Positions 35,135-45,241 are shown, counted from the first letter of the stretch. The stretch: DNA of 53,990 nt from Paludibacteraceae bacterium (GCA_017443145.1 JAFSPA010000002.1:1-53990), one strand, 5' to 3'. A program made the numbers and translations. Notes: a model not told the origin generated them from the letters alone.

Positions 35135-35172
35135 AAAAAAGTGCAGAAATCGTCAAATTCCTGCACTTTTTT
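35135..35172 (-). terminator. Terminator of dnaK
   Basis: AAAAAAGTGCAG (35135-35146), 14-base loop, CTGCACTTTTTT (35161-35172): a perfect 12-bp stem with A/T tracts that would work in either direction. It lies 32 bases past the dnaK stop. Confidence 0.85.
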
Positions 35173-35204
35173 GCGTATTCAGCTGTAGTTATCAGCTTTC
35201 AGCC

Positions 35205-37112
35205 TTACTTCACTTCTTCGAAGTCCACGTCTTCGGCAGCGTTGTTATTGTCGTTACCGTTGTTGGTAGGACCTTGTTGCGGGCCTGCTTGTGCACCACC
35301 TTGGGCGTTTGCCGCATTGTACATATCCTGTGACGCAGCTTGGAAAGCGGTCATTAGCTCGTTGTTGTAACGCTCGCACGCGTCGGCATCCTTCTTCTCG
35401 TACGCCTCTTTGAGGTTCTTGAGTGCTTCCTCAATCGGAGCTTTCTTGTCAGCAGGGATCTTATCGCCTACTTCAGCCAGTTGTTTCTCCGTTTGGAAGA
35501 TAGTGGCGTCAGCCTTGTTGAGTTTGTCGGCGCGCTCTTTCTCGCGTTTATCGGCTTCGGCGTTTGCTTCTGCCTCGGCTTTCATCCGCTTGATCTCGTC
35601 GTCGGACAGACCGCTGGAAGCTTCAATACGGATCTTTTGCTCCTTGCCTGTGGCCTTGTCCTTTGCAGTAACATTGAGGATACCGTTTGCGTCGATATCG
35701 AAGGTCACTTCAATCTGCGGTTCGCCACGTCTTGCGGGCATGATGCCGTCGAGGTGGAAGATACCGATTTGCTTATTTTGAGCCGCCATCGGACGCTCGC
35801 CTTGGAGGACCTTAATCTCTACGGACGGCTGGTTATCAACGGCCGTTGTGAAGGTCTCGGTTTTCTTGGTTGGGATAGTGGTGTTGGCCTCAATCATCTT
35901 GGTCATCACACCGCCCATGGTCTCGATACCGAGGCTCAGCGGAGTTACATCCAGCAGAAGCACATCCTTCACTTCGCCTGTCAGTACGCCACCTTGGATG
36001 GCAGCACCGATAGCCACTACTTCGTCGGGGTTAACGCCCTTGGACGGAGCCTTGCCAAAGAACTTCTGTACGGCGTCTTGGATAGCCGGGATACGGGTTG
36101 AACCACCTACCAGAATAATCTCGTCAATATCCGAAGTCGTCAGTCCTGCGCTTTCCAGACAGGTACGACACGGAGCGATAGTCTTCTGAATCAGGTCGTC
36201 AATCAGTTGCTCGAACTTAGCGCGAGTGAGGGTCTTAACCAAGTGTGCCGGTACGCCGTTAACAGGCATGATATACGGCAGGTTGATTTCCGTCGAAGTG
36301 GTGTTAGAGAGCTCAATCTTAGCCTTTTCAGCAGCCTCTTTGAGACGTTGCATAGCCATCGGGTCTTTGCTCAGGTCGGCACCGCCATTGTCTTTCTTGA
36401 ACTCGTCAACGAGCCACTCGATAATACGATGGTCAAAGTCATCACCACCGAGGTGGGTATCACCGGCCGTCGATTTAACCTCGAACACGCCGTCACCAAG
36501 TTCCAGAACAGATACATCGTGTGTACCACCACCGCAGTCGAAGACGACGATCTTCATATCCTTATTGCTCTTGTCGAGGCCGTAAGCCAGGGCAGCAGCA
36601 GTAGGCTCGTTCACGATACGGCGCACATTCAGACCTGCGATCTCGCCGGCTTCTTTCGTTGCCTGACGCTGACTGTCGTTGAAGTAAGCAGGAACCGTAA
36701 TAACGGCATCTGTCACCTCTGTGCCAAGATAGTCCTCAGCGGTCTTTTTCATCTTTTGCAGAATGATTGCGCTTATCTCTTGAGGAGTATAGAGACGTCC
36801 GTCGATGTCCACACGCGGGGTGTTGTTGTCGCCCTTGACTACTTTATAAGGTACGCGCGCAATCTCGCCTGACAGACGGTCATAGGTCTCGCCCATGAAA
36901 CGCTTGATTGAGTAAACGGTTTTCGTTGGATTGGTAATGGCTTGACGCTTAGCAGGGTCACCCACTTTACGCTCGCCGCCCTCTACGAAACCGATAACTG
37001 AAGGTGTCGTACGTTTACCTTCTGAGTTGGTAATAACGATCGGCTCATTGCCTTCCATCACTGCTACGCAGGAGTTCGTTGTTCCTAAGTCAATTCCAAT
37101 AATTTTGCTCAT
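35205..37112 (-). CDS. dnaK: Chaperone protein DnaK (Hsp70)
   Basis: 635 aa, usual length. The ATPase domain opens with [18 protein letters not shown] and contains [19 protein letters not shown]. The substrate-binding domain follows the linker [19 protein letters not shown]. The C-terminus is Gln/Gly/Asn-rich and ends DVDFEEVK. It folds and protects proteins with DnaJ and GrpE, which are not in this window. It is monocistronic: terminator at 35135-35172, no gene upstream on the strand. A CTGCCAAAATGTCAG inverted repeat 132-146 bases before the ATG is shared with clpB. Confidence 0.98.
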   Translation of the reverse strand: MSKIIGIDLGTTNSCVAVMEGNEPIVITNSEGKRTTPSVIGFVEGGERKVGDPAKRQAITNPTKTVYSIKRFMGETYDRLSGEIARVPYKVVKGDNNTPRVDIDGRLYTPQEISAIILQKMKKTAEDYLGTEVTDAVITVPAYFNDSQRQATKEAGEIAGLNVRRIVNEPTAAALAYGLDKSNKDMKIVVFDCGGGTHDVSVLELGDGVFEVKSTAGDTHLGGDDFDHRIIEWLVDEFKKDNGGADLSKDPMAMQRLKEAAEKAKIELSNTTSTEINLPYIMPVNGVPAHLVKTLTRAKFEQLIDDLIQKTIAPCRTCLESAGLTTSDIDEIILVGGSTRIPAIQDAVQKFFGKAPSKGVNPDEVVAIGAAIQGGVLTGEVKDVLLLDVTPLSLGIETMGGVMTKMIEANTTIPTKKTETFTTAVDNQPSVEIKVLQGERPMAAQNKQIGIFHLDGIMPARRGEPQIEVTFDIDANGILNVTAKDKATGKEQKIRIEASSGLSDDEIKRMKAEAEANAEADKREKERADKLNKADATIFQTEKQLAEVGDKIPADKKAPIEEALKNLKEAYEKKDADACERYNNELMTAFQAASQDMYNAANAQGGAQAGPQQGPTNNGNDNNNAAEDVDFEEVK

Positions 37113-37243
37113 AGTTGTATGTTTTTAATTTGTTAATATTCTTGGTTTTTGCTATACGGTCCGGGGGGCCGGGACGCATAGTCACCAGAGATATGTCAAC
37201 TATTGTGCCAAAGTGATTTTTGCTGCCAAGGGGGTGCGAATGT

Positions 37244-37258
37244 CTGCCAAAATGTCAG
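37244..37258. promoter_or_regulatory. Inverted repeat upstream of dnaK, shared with clpB
   Basis: CTGCCA-AAA-TGTCAG is one base from the perfect palindrome before clpB at 41296-41310. Reading toward dnaK, TTGGCA recurs at about 37249-37244, 37230-37225 and 37210-37205. It may be a heat-shock operator or an alternative-sigma site. It is not CIRCE (GAGTGCTAA type). Confidence 0.5.
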
Positions 37259-37294
37259 TTTTGTCACAACAATTACGATTTTTTGTCAAAAAAA

Positions 37295-37326
37295 TTTGCA
37301 CATATGAAATAAATGTAGTACTTTTG
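37295..37326 (+). promoter_or_regulatory. Promoter of the secreted repeat-protein gene
   Basis: TTTG (37295-37298, within TTTGCACATATG), 20 bases, then TACTTTTG (37319-37326). The leader to the ATG at 37355 is about 25 bases. Confidence 0.72.
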
Positions 37327-37354
37327 CGGCGTAATTTTGTAAAAATTAACTACA

Positions 37355-39043
37355 ATGAAGAAGTTTGTATCTCTTTTTATCGCATTGGTGTTCGTGCTGA
37401 GCGCAAGTGCATCGCCTGTTAAGCAGGCAACAAAGGTAGCATCGAAAAGCACTACCATTCAAACCGTTCAACCAAACCTTCCGGCTGCAGCCATCAAGCA
37501 TCTGGAGTTATTGAAAGCCGGTGAGCGTACCGTTAGACCGGTGGTTAAAAAAGCCCCAAAGGCTACCACTGATGAACCCATTACGATTGTAGGTAACAAT
37601 CTGGCAGAAGACATGTACTGGGGGTACTTCCCTTACATCTACGGTGGTAACGATGAGTACACGGTAGAGGTAACATTCTGGGGCGAAACGACTTTCGGCA
37701 CATACAAGGCAGGTGACGAGAGCATTGAAATCATTATTTTTGCAAACGACGCCGATGAAGATGACGAAGGCGTATTGCTTGACTTCACTAAGGCTGAGTA
37801 CAAGATGACAGAGAAAGGTTTGTATTTCTACGCAATAGGTGATGGTGAAGACGGCAATCTCTACGAGATCGTGCTGACCCGCTATGCTCCTGAGCAGCCG
37901 AAAGACACGCTTCGCGAAGAGTTTAAAATTACCAAGTGCGAAGGCGATGCCTATTCAAGCGATGGAGTTTATTACGTTTACGCTGCGGGTGATGATTACT
38001 TGTGCATATTTGCTATCGACAACATGGTCGTTAAAGCAGGTGAATACCAAGGTGCAGACTTGCTAAAAGACTATACAGCTGTTTATACGATTAACGGCAA
38101 AGACACCACATATGTAGGCGGTTACTTCACAGCAAAAGTTAATGTTCGCGAGGTAGACAATAATTTTATCTTCAAACTCGGTTACTTTGCCGTTGACAGC
38201 AACTACTACGAACTGACCATTCCTGTTAAACGTTATATCCCAGAAGCAGGGACTGTAGAGCACGATTTTGGCGACAGCAAGGTGTTTAAGACCTACTACG
38301 GTGAAACGCAAGACTTCTATCTCTACGTAGAGGACGAAGAGTATATTATGGCCTTAGACCTGCTCGGCAAGAAGTTGGCCTCCACCTTCACGGCTGAGAA
38401 CAAGGACTTTGACACCTACTATACGAGCGTTTCTCAAATTGTAGGCAAAGACACGACCGAAATGGATTACCGCAATGTAGAGGTAGCGGTCAGCGAGAGC
38501 GAGTTGCTTTACACGATTACAGCGAAATTCCATATGAAGTCCGACAATAAGTTGCACCAGTTCACAGCTAAGTATATTAAACCGACCGCTAAATCGACGG
38601 AGACCTACGACATCAAGGATTCGAAGATTCATGACTACAGAGACTGGTATGGTGACTTCCTTATATTGGCAGCACCTGCAGACTCGTCTGTTGTCTTCCA
38701 ACTTGACTTCATCTCCAAAGAGCTCCAAGGTACATACACGGAGTTTGAGTTAGGCGGTGAGTACACGGCTGTATTCACAAGCAAAGGTGCGTATGGCGTT
38801 GACCAAGCGAACCTGACCATTACTCCGAACAACGATGAGACAGCTATCACTATCAGCGGCGAAATACTGGCCAACAGTGTACTGTACAAGGTGACTATCT
38901 ATTGCCAGGTGGTAGAAGAAACTGCCATCCATCAAGTGAGCGAAGTACAGACGATGACCAACGGCAAGATTTTCCGCAACGGTCAGATCCTGATCGTTAA
39001 GGACGGCGAGCTGTATAACCTGCTTGGAACGAAAGTTGAGTAA
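37355..39043 (+). CDS. Secreted beta-repeat protein with short C-terminal tail
   Basis: 562 aa with signal peptide (MKKFVSLFIALVFVLSASAS). From about residue 75 it holds four related modules of roughly 115 residues. Each has an acidic YF/DFYL strand, a G-Y/TYT step (TTFGTYKAGD, VVKAGEYQGADLLKDYTAVY, STFTAENKDFDTYYTSV, LQGTYTEFELGGEYTAVF) and a final Y-x-[LI]-T strand. The modules are probably all-beta; I recognise no named family. It ends RNGQILIVKDGELYNLLG, the short tail seen in other secreted proteins here, suggesting T9SS export. Monocistronic, with a terminator at 39072-39104. Confidence 0.75.
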   Translation: MKKFVSLFIALVFVLSASASPVKQATKVASKSTTIQTVQPNLPAAAIKHLELLKAGERTVRPVVKKAPKATTDEPITIVGNNLAEDMYWGYFPYIYGGNDEYTVEVTFWGETTFGTYKAGDESIEIIIFANDADEDDEGVLLDFTKAEYKMTEKGLYFYAIGDGEDGNLYEIVLTRYAPEQPKDTLREEFKITKCEGDAYSSDGVYYVYAAGDDYLCIFAIDNMVVKAGEYQGADLLKDYTAVYTINGKDTTYVGGYFTAKVNVREVDNNFIFKLGYFAVDSNYYELTIPVKRYIPEAGTVEHDFGDSKVFKTYYGETQDFYLYVEDEEYIMALDLLGKKLASTFTAENKDFDTYYTSVSQIVGKDTTEMDYRNVEVAVSESELLYTITAKFHMKSDNKLHQFTAKYIKPTAKSTETYDIKDSKIHDYRDWYGDFLILAAPADSSVVFQLDFISKELQGTYTEFELGGEYTAVFTSKGAYGVDQANLTITPNNDETAITISGEILANSVLYKVTIYCQVVEETAIHQVSEVQTMTNGKIFRNGQILIVKDGELYNLLGTKVE

Positions 39044-39071
39044 TCGCAAGGATTGTACAACGATTATAACC

Positions 39072-39104
39072 AAACGAAGCGCCCCAAGTTGAGGCGCTTC
39101 GTTT
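39072..39104. terminator. Bidirectional terminator between convergent genes
   Basis: AAACGAAGCGCC (39072-39083), 9-base loop, GGCGCTTCGTTT (39093-39104): a perfect 12-bp stem between the repeat-protein gene and clpB, which converge here. Confidence 0.9.
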
Positions 39105-39122
39105 ATGAAATGTGGTACACTC

Positions 39123-41234
39123 TTAGTTGCGGAAGTGCAGTTCACCGTCTCTGAGTTCGACGATGACAGGTCGTTTCTGGTCGATACGACCGGAGATAAT
39201 CGACTTGGACAGTTCGTTGAGTACCAGCCGTTGCAAAGCTCTCTTGACCGGACGAGCACCAAACTGCGGGTCGTAACCTTCTTTCGCGATATAACTAATC
39301 GCATCGTCCGTAACGCGCAGGTCAATACCATTGTTCTCAAGCATCTTATGAATACCGGCTATCTGCAAGCTGACCACATCGCGTATCTGTGTCTCGTTAA
39401 GCGGCGAGAAGATTATCGTTTCATCGATACGGTTGAGGAACTCCGGACGGATTGTTTGTCTGAGTAACTCGAGTACTTGGTTCTTCGTCGTCTCATGGTC
39501 AACACCCTTCTCCTCGTTGTCACGTATCAGTTGTGAACCGAGGTTGGAGGTCATGATAATGAGCGTATTCTTAAAGTTCACTGTACGGCCTTTGTTATCT
39601 GTCAGACGACCGTCGTCCAATACTTGCAGCAGCACATTGAACACATCCGGATGGGCTTTCTCTATCTCGTCGAAAAGGACAACAGAGTACGGTTTACGGC
39701 GAATAGCTTCAGTCAGCTGACCACCTTCGTCATAACCGACATATCCCGGAGGCGCACCAATCAAACGCGTGGCACTGAATTTCTCCTGGTACTCGGACAT
39801 ATCGATACGAGTCATCATGTTCTCATCATCGAAGAGGTAATCCGCCAATGCTTTGGCTAACTCCGTTTTACCGACACCGGTTGTACCGAGGAAGATGAAA
39901 CTACCGATAGGACGTTTCGGGTCTTGGAGTCCGGCACGGGAACGACGGATAGCATCTGAAACAGCTTCGATGGCAGCATCCTGTCCAACGACACGTTTAT
40001 GCAACTCTTCTTCAAGGTGAAGCAGCTTGTCACGCTCGGATTGCATCATTTTCGTTACAGGGATTCCAGTCCAACGTGCAACTACCTCGGCGATATCATC
40101 TTCGTCCACTTCTTCTTTGATAAGCGTTTCGCTCGCGAGTGAGTGCAAAGCATCTTGTGCAGCTTTGATATTGGCTTCAGCCTGTTGTATCTTGCCGTAA
40201 CGTATCTCTGCCACTTTACCGTAATTGCCTTCACGCTCTGCCACTTCGGCATCATGCTTCATCTGTTCGATATTGGCTTTCTCGTTCTGAATGGTAGCGA
40301 CATAACCTTTTTCTTTCTTCCAGCGTTTCTCGAGTTCGGCAGACTGCTCTTTGAGCTGCTTGAGCTGGGCTTCGATACCTTTGAGCTTGTCATTATCGTT
40401 CTCACGTTTAATAGCCTCACGCTCGATCTCCAACTGCTTGATTTGACGGTCGAGGTTATCCAACTCTTCAGGTTTGGAATCTACTTCCAGACGCAGTTTG
40501 GCAGCCGCTTCATCGACCAAGTCAATCGCCTTATCGGGCAAGTAACGGTCGGTGATATACCGTGCTGAAAGTGTGACTGCAGCAATCAGGGCATCATCCT
40601 TGATACGCACCTTGTGGTGGGTCTCGTAACGCTCTTTCAAACCACGAAGAATAGAAATAGTCGCTGCTTCATCCGGTTCGTCCACCATCACTATCTGGAA
40701 GCGTCGCTCAAGGGCTTTATCGGTTTCAAAGTACTTCTGGTACTCGTCTAATGTTGTAGCACCAATCGCACGCAGTTCACCTCTTGCCAATGCCGGCTTG
40801 AGGATATTGGCCGCATCCATCGCACCACTGGTCTTACCGGCACCCACCAACGTATGAATCTCATCTATAAAGAGGATTATCTCACCGGCTGCTTCCACTA
40901 CTTCGTTGATGACACCTTTAAGTCGCTCCTCAAACTCACCTTGATATTTCGCACCGGCAATGAGCGCACCCATATCGAGGGAGTAGATAAGTTTCTTCTT
41001 CAGGTTCTCCGGCACGTCACCGCGCACGATACGATGAGCCAAGCCCTCCGCTATCGCCGTCTTACCGACGCCGGGTTCGCCGATGAGGATGGGGTTATTC
41101 TTAGTCCGTCGGCTCAGTATCTGCAATACCCGACGGATCTCGTCGTCACGTCCTATGACGGGGTCTAATTTTCCTTGCTTTGCCCGTTCGCACAGGTTAA
41201 TCGCAAACTTGTTCAAATTTTCTCTCTTTTCCAT
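39123..41234 (-). CDS. clpB: ClpB disaggregase lacking the N-terminal domain
   Basis: 703 aa; usual ClpB is about 860. The first Walker A (GEPGVGKT) is at residues 52-59, against about 206 in E. coli ClpB, so the whole N-terminal substrate-binding domain is missing. The rest is complete: first AAA+ domain, coiled-coil middle domain (about 260-385), second AAA+ domain ([20 protein letters not shown]) and C-terminal domain. It works with DnaK to dissolve aggregates. No N-domain remnant is visible upstream: promoter DNA and the CTGACAAAATGTCAG palindrome come first. It resembles the natural short form ClpB-beta. Confidence 0.95.
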   Translation of the reverse strand: MEKRENLNKFAINLCERAKQGKLDPVIGRDDEIRRVLQILSRRTKNNPILIGEPGVGKTAIAEGLAHRIVRGDVPENLKKKLIYSLDMGALIAGAKYQGEFEERLKGVINEVVEAAGEIILFIDEIHTLVGAGKTSGAMDAANILKPALARGELRAIGATTLDEYQKYFETDKALERRFQIVMVDEPDEAATISILRGLKERYETHHKVRIKDDALIAAVTLSARYITDRYLPDKAIDLVDEAAAKLRLEVDSKPEELDNLDRQIKQLEIEREAIKRENDNDKLKGIEAQLKQLKEQSAELEKRWKKEKGYVATIQNEKANIEQMKHDAEVAEREGNYGKVAEIRYGKIQQAEANIKAAQDALHSLASETLIKEEVDEDDIAEVVARWTGIPVTKMMQSERDKLLHLEEELHKRVVGQDAAIEAVSDAIRRSRAGLQDPKRPIGSFIFLGTTGVGKTELAKALADYLFDDENMMTRIDMSEYQEKFSATRLIGAPPGYVGYDEGGQLTEAIRRKPYSVVLFDEIEKAHPDVFNVLLQVLDDGRLTDNKGRTVNFKNTLIIMTSNLGSQLIRDNEEKGVDHETTKNQVLELLRQTIRPEFLNRIDETIIFSPLNETQIRDVVSLQIAGIHKMLENNGIDLRVTDDAISYIAKEGYDPQFGARPVKRALQRLVLNELSKSIISGRIDQKRPVIVELRDGELHFRN

Positions 41235-41295
41235 AGTTGTACATTTTTAAGTCGTTTACCGATAATGGTCAATAAGTGTACCAAACAACAAACGG

Positions 41296-41310
41296 CTGAC
41301 AAAATGTCAG
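41296..41310. promoter_or_regulatory. Perfect palindrome upstream of clpB, shared with dnaK
   Basis: CTGACA-AAA-TGTCAG, 62-76 bases before the clpB ATG, followed by another CTGTCAG at 41315-41321. The near-identical element before dnaK suggests co-regulation of the two chaperone genes. Confidence 0.55.
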
Positions 41311-41348
41311 TCGTCTGTCAGTATGTATGGTTATGGGTATGCGGAATT

Positions 41349-42836
41349 TTAGAAGAGGTAGCCCATCTTGACGTAGAAGTTAGCGAGCTTCTGATTGTCC
41401 TGTCTGTCGATAGGCATCGCCCAGTCTGCAGAAAGTACGAAGTTCTCGTTCATGCCGACTTTGAGTCCGATACCTGCTGTCATGTGGGGCATGTAGATTT
41501 TGGCATCATCCTCGGGGCGGAAGTAGTCGTCGTACTTATCTCCGGCGGCGAGCATGCTGGATTTGAGGTCTTTGTATTGTCCGTCGGTATGTAGTTCGAC
41601 GAGTTCGTCGAGTTTATAGGGCTGCGTGATGATACCCATGTCGAAGAACGGGTTGAGTCCGATATAGAAGTGCTGTCGTCCGATATCGAAATTGACGATG
41701 CGGAATCGGAACTCGATATTGGCGAAGGCGAAACCGTTAGCGAGGATGCGGTGTGCCATCATACCTCTCACGGAGTTACCTCCACCGAGTCCCTCGTAGT
41801 AGACACGCTGGATGAAGAGTGCGTTCATATAGTTATTCATGTAGAAAGGCGAGCGTCCCGCGATGTTGTTCTGTGTACCGATACGGTAGGCGAAGGTGAT
41901 GCGGTTGATGCCGTTCTTATCGTAGTAGCAAGGGATATAATGGCGGAAGGTGAAGTTGAACTGGAGGTGGTTATATCCGGCGGAAGCCTGGTTGCCATAA
42001 GCGGCATTGAAGGCAGCGGAATAGGTGAAGAAGAGGTCGGTGTAGATACCCTTGTTGGGTCCTTGCCGTTTATCTCGTGTGTCATAGGTTATACCAGCGC
42101 GGAGATAGGGGTGCCATCCGCCCTTCATTTCGTCCTTACCGACCAGTCCCCACTCTTTGTACTTGGAGTAGAGTAGTTGCTCGTCGGGGTTGAGTGCTTT
42201 CTGGTGGTCGAGCGTCGGGTCGTAGGTATTGCGTCCGTTGAGCATCTTGATATCGCAGTCGTCAATGAGGTAGCCGAGCACACCGAGACCGGCATTCCAC
42301 TTGAGGTCCTTGTAGATAGTGCCCTCAATGTCCCCCGCGACGCGGATGAGGTCGCGTTTATATTTATAGAACACGCGCGAGCGATAGTCCTCGAGGACCA
42401 TTTTCTCGGGTTTCTTGGACCAGTCGTGCCAGGTATAGTGGTAGAGTGACTGAAAGCCGTTGAAGCCGTAGAAGTCGCACATGGCGTCGGGCAGGTAGGT
42501 TGCGTCGAGTGTGAGTCGGTAGCCCGGGATGAGGTACTTGGAGTCGTAATGGAAGCGGAAGATACCGTGGTGTTTGGTGGTATAGGCCGCCTCGATATAG
42601 AGTGAGTGGATGTACTCGGGGTACTGTTTTCCGTCTCCGTAGTCGTAGATATTGGTGAGCACTCCTCCCTGGAAGCCGTAGTCGGCATCGTAGGCGATGG
42701 AGGGTAGGATACCGAAGTTCCAACCGGTTTTGATAGGACGTCCGAGTGAGTCCACTTCTTGGGGTTTCTTTTCTCTCTTGGCGGCCATCGGCAGCACGAG
42801 CATAAGCGCGAGAATGAGGAGGAGATATTTTTTCAT
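41349..42836 (-). CDS. Omp85-superfamily outer membrane barrel without POTRA domains
   Basis: 495 aa with signal peptide (MKKYLLLILALMLVLPMAAK). The body is a series of amphipathic strands ending in NFYVKMGYLF, with terminal Phe as in outer-membrane barrels. GGGNSVRGMMAHRI matches the conserved VRGF/Y-type motif of Omp85 loop 6, within a surface-antigen (D15) domain. POTRA domains are absent, so it is not BamA itself; lipid or protein translocation across the outer membrane is possible. It lies 19 bases after the DUF819 gene and is the last gene of the acyltransferase operon. Confidence 0.83.
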   Translation of the reverse strand: MKKYLLLILALMLVLPMAAKREKKPQEVDSLGRPIKTGWNFGILPSIAYDADYGFQGGVLTNIYDYGDGKQYPEYIHSLYIEAAYTTKHHGIFRFHYDSKYLIPGYRLTLDATYLPDAMCDFYGFNGFQSLYHYTWHDWSKKPEKMVLEDYRSRVFYKYKRDLIRVAGDIEGTIYKDLKWNAGLGVLGYLIDDCDIKMLNGRNTYDPTLDHQKALNPDEQLLYSKYKEWGLVGKDEMKGGWHPYLRAGITYDTRDKRQGPNKGIYTDLFFTYSAAFNAAYGNQASAGYNHLQFNFTFRHYIPCYYDKNGINRITFAYRIGTQNNIAGRSPFYMNNYMNALFIQRVYYEGLGGGNSVRGMMAHRILANGFAFANIEFRFRIVNFDIGRQHFYIGLNPFFDMGIITQPYKLDELVELHTDGQYKDLKSSMLAAGDKYDDYFRPEDDAKIYMPHMTAGIGLKVGMNENFVLSADWAMPIDRQDNQKLANFYVKMGYLF

Positions 42837-42855
42837 AAGTCGATTATTTTTGGGG

Positions 42856-44028
42856 TTACGGTAGTAGGAAAGCGATGGTGACGCCGAGGTAAGTACCGAT
42901 GGCGTATCCGACGAGTCCGATGACGATACCGGAGATGAGCACTTTCTTATTTTTCATTGCTCCGACGACAGGTGGCACGAAAGGCGGCGAGCATAGTAGG
43001 GCTATCTGGCTGACGCAGAAGAGGTCTCCACTGACTTTGGCGATGCGGCAGAAGATAAGGTGTAGCACGGCGGCGATAACCATCACCCAGGCGACGAACA
43101 TGCCGATCATGAGGCTGCCGCCATTGACGCTATGGATATCGAAGAGCGAAGCGACGATGACGGAGAAGATGAGGATGAAGAACATACCGAGCTCGAAGGT
43201 CTTAGGCAGTTCGCGCACTTTCTTGAAGAAAGATGCGATGATAGAGAGCGTTGTGATGGTGAGGATGATAATGAGCTCGTTGAGCTTACCGGTCGTACCG
43301 AGTGCGAGTCCGGCACCGATGGCGAGGAAGACGATACTCAGGCCGAGTCCGGCGAACATGCCTCCGATATTCTTGCGGTCGAACATCCCGCGGTAGTTCT
43401 CGACATCCTTGGACTCGACATTATCGTCCACGCGGCCTTTCTTGGTCACGTCCTGATACGGCAGTATCTTGCGGATGACCTTATAGCCGCCACCGATGAT
43501 AAAGAAGATATAAGGCGTAGTGAACACCATCTCGAAGGCGAGGACGATAGCCATGACTGTCTTATCGACGCCGAGTGAAGCGCCGAGGGCGTTGAAGTTC
43601 ATCGTACCGCCGGTGTATATACCCGTCATCATCGCAGCGATCTTATTGAACTCGGGGATATCGGGTCTGCGGAAGATGAAGTATCCGCTGACGACGGCGA
43701 CGAGTACGGCGATGACACCTCCGACGAGTGACCAGATGGTCTTGGGCAGGGCTTTGGTCCAGAGTTTGAAGTCGCAGTTGAAGAGCATCAGCGGTATGGC
43801 CAGAGGAACGGCAACGGACATGATGGTCGATTGCAACTTACCAAAAGTGATAGCGGCGGCCGTCTCGGGTTCGAAATGAACAAAGCCCGTCAGGGCGAAG
43901 ATGATGCCTACGGCATAAGCGGCGACGACGGTGCCGATTTTCTGCATCCATGTCCAGCGCTTGAAGCACTCGATGATAATGATCGGAACGAGGATGTACA
44001 ACGCAATAACAATGTAAACACGAATCAT
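42856..44028 (-). CDS. DUF819-family membrane transporter
   Basis: 390 aa with about 10-11 membrane segments and one soluble loop (about 200-225, VTKKGRVDDNVESKDVENYR). Family signatures of DUF819 (YjcL-like) are GIYTGGTMNFNALGASLGVD, and SPPFVPPVVGAMKNKKVLIS near the C-terminus. Substrate unknown. The start overlaps the acyltransferase stop (ATGA) and the barrel gene follows after 19 bases. Confidence 0.88.
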   Translation of the reverse strand: MIRVYIVIALYILVPIIIIECFKRWTWMQKIGTVVAAYAVGIIFALTGFVHFEPETAAAITFGKLQSTIMSVAVPLAIPLMLFNCDFKLWTKALPKTIWSLVGGVIAVLVAVVSGYFIFRRPDIPEFNKIAAMMTGIYTGGTMNFNALGASLGVDKTVMAIVLAFEMVFTTPYIFFIIGGGYKVIRKILPYQDVTKKGRVDDNVESKDVENYRGMFDRKNIGGMFAGLGLSIVFLAIGAGLALGTTGKLNELIIILTITTLSIIASFFKKVRELPKTFELGMFFILIFSVIVASLFDIHSVNGGSLMIGMFVAWVMVIAAVLHLIFCRIAKVSGDLFCVSQIALLCSPPFVPPVVGAMKNKKVLISGIVIGLVGYAIGTYLGVTIAFLLP

Positions 44029-45044
44029 ATTTTATTCTTTTTAGCTCTAAATTGTCGCACTTGATAGACGTATTCCTGGAGGAACATCCAGAACGGTAGG
44101 GTGACGAATAGTGTGAGGGGGAAGAATATCACCTGCCAGACGTATTGTACGGAGTTATGGAAGGCTGGGTCTTTCACTTTCCACCGAATGAGGAGCCATA
44201 CGGCCCATAGTGGTATAGTGAGCGCGGCGCTGACGAGGAAGAGCGGTGAAAGCAGGACGAGTATGATGAACAGCAGCCAGTGGGGCATGCGGTGGTGCTT
44301 GAAACGATTGAAGGGCGCAGGCGGGTCGGCCTGCAGTTTCTCCAGATTCTCCTCGTAGTGCTCGTCGTCGGGCACCCACAGTATCTGCTCGCGCATACGC
44401 AGGGTCAGCTCCTCGCGCAGCGCGAGAATCATCTGCGGACGGTCTAAGTCGGGATGGTCGATAACGAACTGCGTGACGTTGAGGGGCTTGCCGATATTGA
44501 TGGTCAGGTCGTTCCAGAGGTGGTAGTAATCGCCGTACTCGAGTCCGACGGGCAGGATATAAATGGGTTTCTCGGCTCCGAACTCATCGTTGGCGCGCAG
44601 GGCGATTCGGAAGATACCTTTGCTGAGCGGCAGCAGCGAGTGCATCGGCCGATGTGTACCCTCGGGCAGGATGCAGAACGGCACCCCGTCGTGCAATGTC
44701 TCGACGGCGTTATCGATGGTCTCGTCGTTATGGCGCACCTCGTCCACGCCGTCACGCATGCGGCGTATCGGCATTATCTTGAGCCAGTTGAGGATGCGCG
44801 CCGTGCGTTTCTTCTTGAAGATGTCCGCACGGGCTACAAAGACCTTACGCCCGCCGTCTATACCCAGAATGGCCATCGCGTCGCACAGGGCGTTCGTGTG
44901 GTTCGGAGCAAAAATCACCGCCCCGTTGGACGGTATATTCTCGCGCCCGACATACTGTATATGTCGATACGAGTGGCGGAACATCCAGTCCACGTACGGC
45001 CTGAGAAAGGCGTATAACTTATTTTTGTCTTGTACCCTCGCCAT
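44025..45044 (-). CDS. PlsC-like glycerophospholipid acyltransferase
   Basis: 339 aa from the ATG at 45044 (MARVQDKNKLYAFLRPYVDW); longer frames upstream would run through the promoter. FAPNHTNALCDAMAILG is the catalytic His/Asp block, RADIFKKKRTARILNWLKIM is block II and FCILPEGTHRPMHSLLPL is the Glu-containing block III. Two C-terminal membrane segments (about 265-335). It probably acylates lysophosphatidic acid or a similar lipid at the inner membrane. The promoter is at 45066-45097 with a hairpin at the mRNA start. Confidence 0.88.
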   Translation of the reverse strand: MARVQDKNKLYAFLRPYVDWMFRHSYRHIQYVGRENIPSNGAVIFAPNHTNALCDAMAILGIDGGRKVFVARADIFKKKRTARILNWLKIMPIRRMRDGVDEVRHNDETIDNAVETLHDGVPFCILPEGTHRPMHSLLPLSKGIFRIALRANDEFGAEKPIYILPVGLEYGDYYHLWNDLTINIGKPLNVTQFVIDHPDLDRPQMILALREELTLRMREQILWVPDDEHYEENLEKLQADPPAPFNRFKHHRMPHWLLFIILVLLSPLFLVSAALTIPLWAVWLLIRWKVKDPAFHNSVQYVWQVIFFPLTLFVTLPFWMFLQEYVYQVRQFRAKKNKI

Positions 45045-45050
45045 TGTGAT

Positions 45051-45066
45051 GCGCGAAAAATCGCGC
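45051..45066 (-). promoter_or_regulatory. Hairpin at the 5' end of the acyltransferase mRNA
   Basis: GCGCGA-AAAA-TCGCGC, a perfect 6-bp stem that touches the -7 element and ends 6 bases before the ATG. It is positioned like the hairpin at 12419-12443. Confidence 0.5.
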
Positions 45067-45097
45067 AAAGATACTGCTTTTGTTGCACATATGCAAA
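45066..45097 (-). promoter_or_regulatory. Promoter of the acyltransferase-DUF819-barrel operon
   Basis: TTTG (45097-45094, within TTTGCATATGTG), 20 bases, then TATCTTTG (45073-45066) on the minus strand. Confidence 0.72.
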
Positions 45098-45209
45098 TAT
45101 TGACCGAAAAAAGTGCATTTTTTTCGCATTTTGGGGCATTTTCGTTTTGCAACATCGAAGTAGCAAAAGCAATTTGGAAACTATAAAAGTGAAAAAAGTT
45201 TCCACTTTT

Positions 45210-45241
45210 CTTGCGTATATGAAAAAATAGCAGTACTTTTG
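45210..45241 (+). promoter_or_regulatory. Promoter of the TetR/efflux operon
   Basis: CTTG (45210-45213, within CTTGCGTATATG), 20 bases, then TACTTTTG (45234-45241). The leader to the ATG at 45263 is about 18 bases. Confidence 0.7.
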
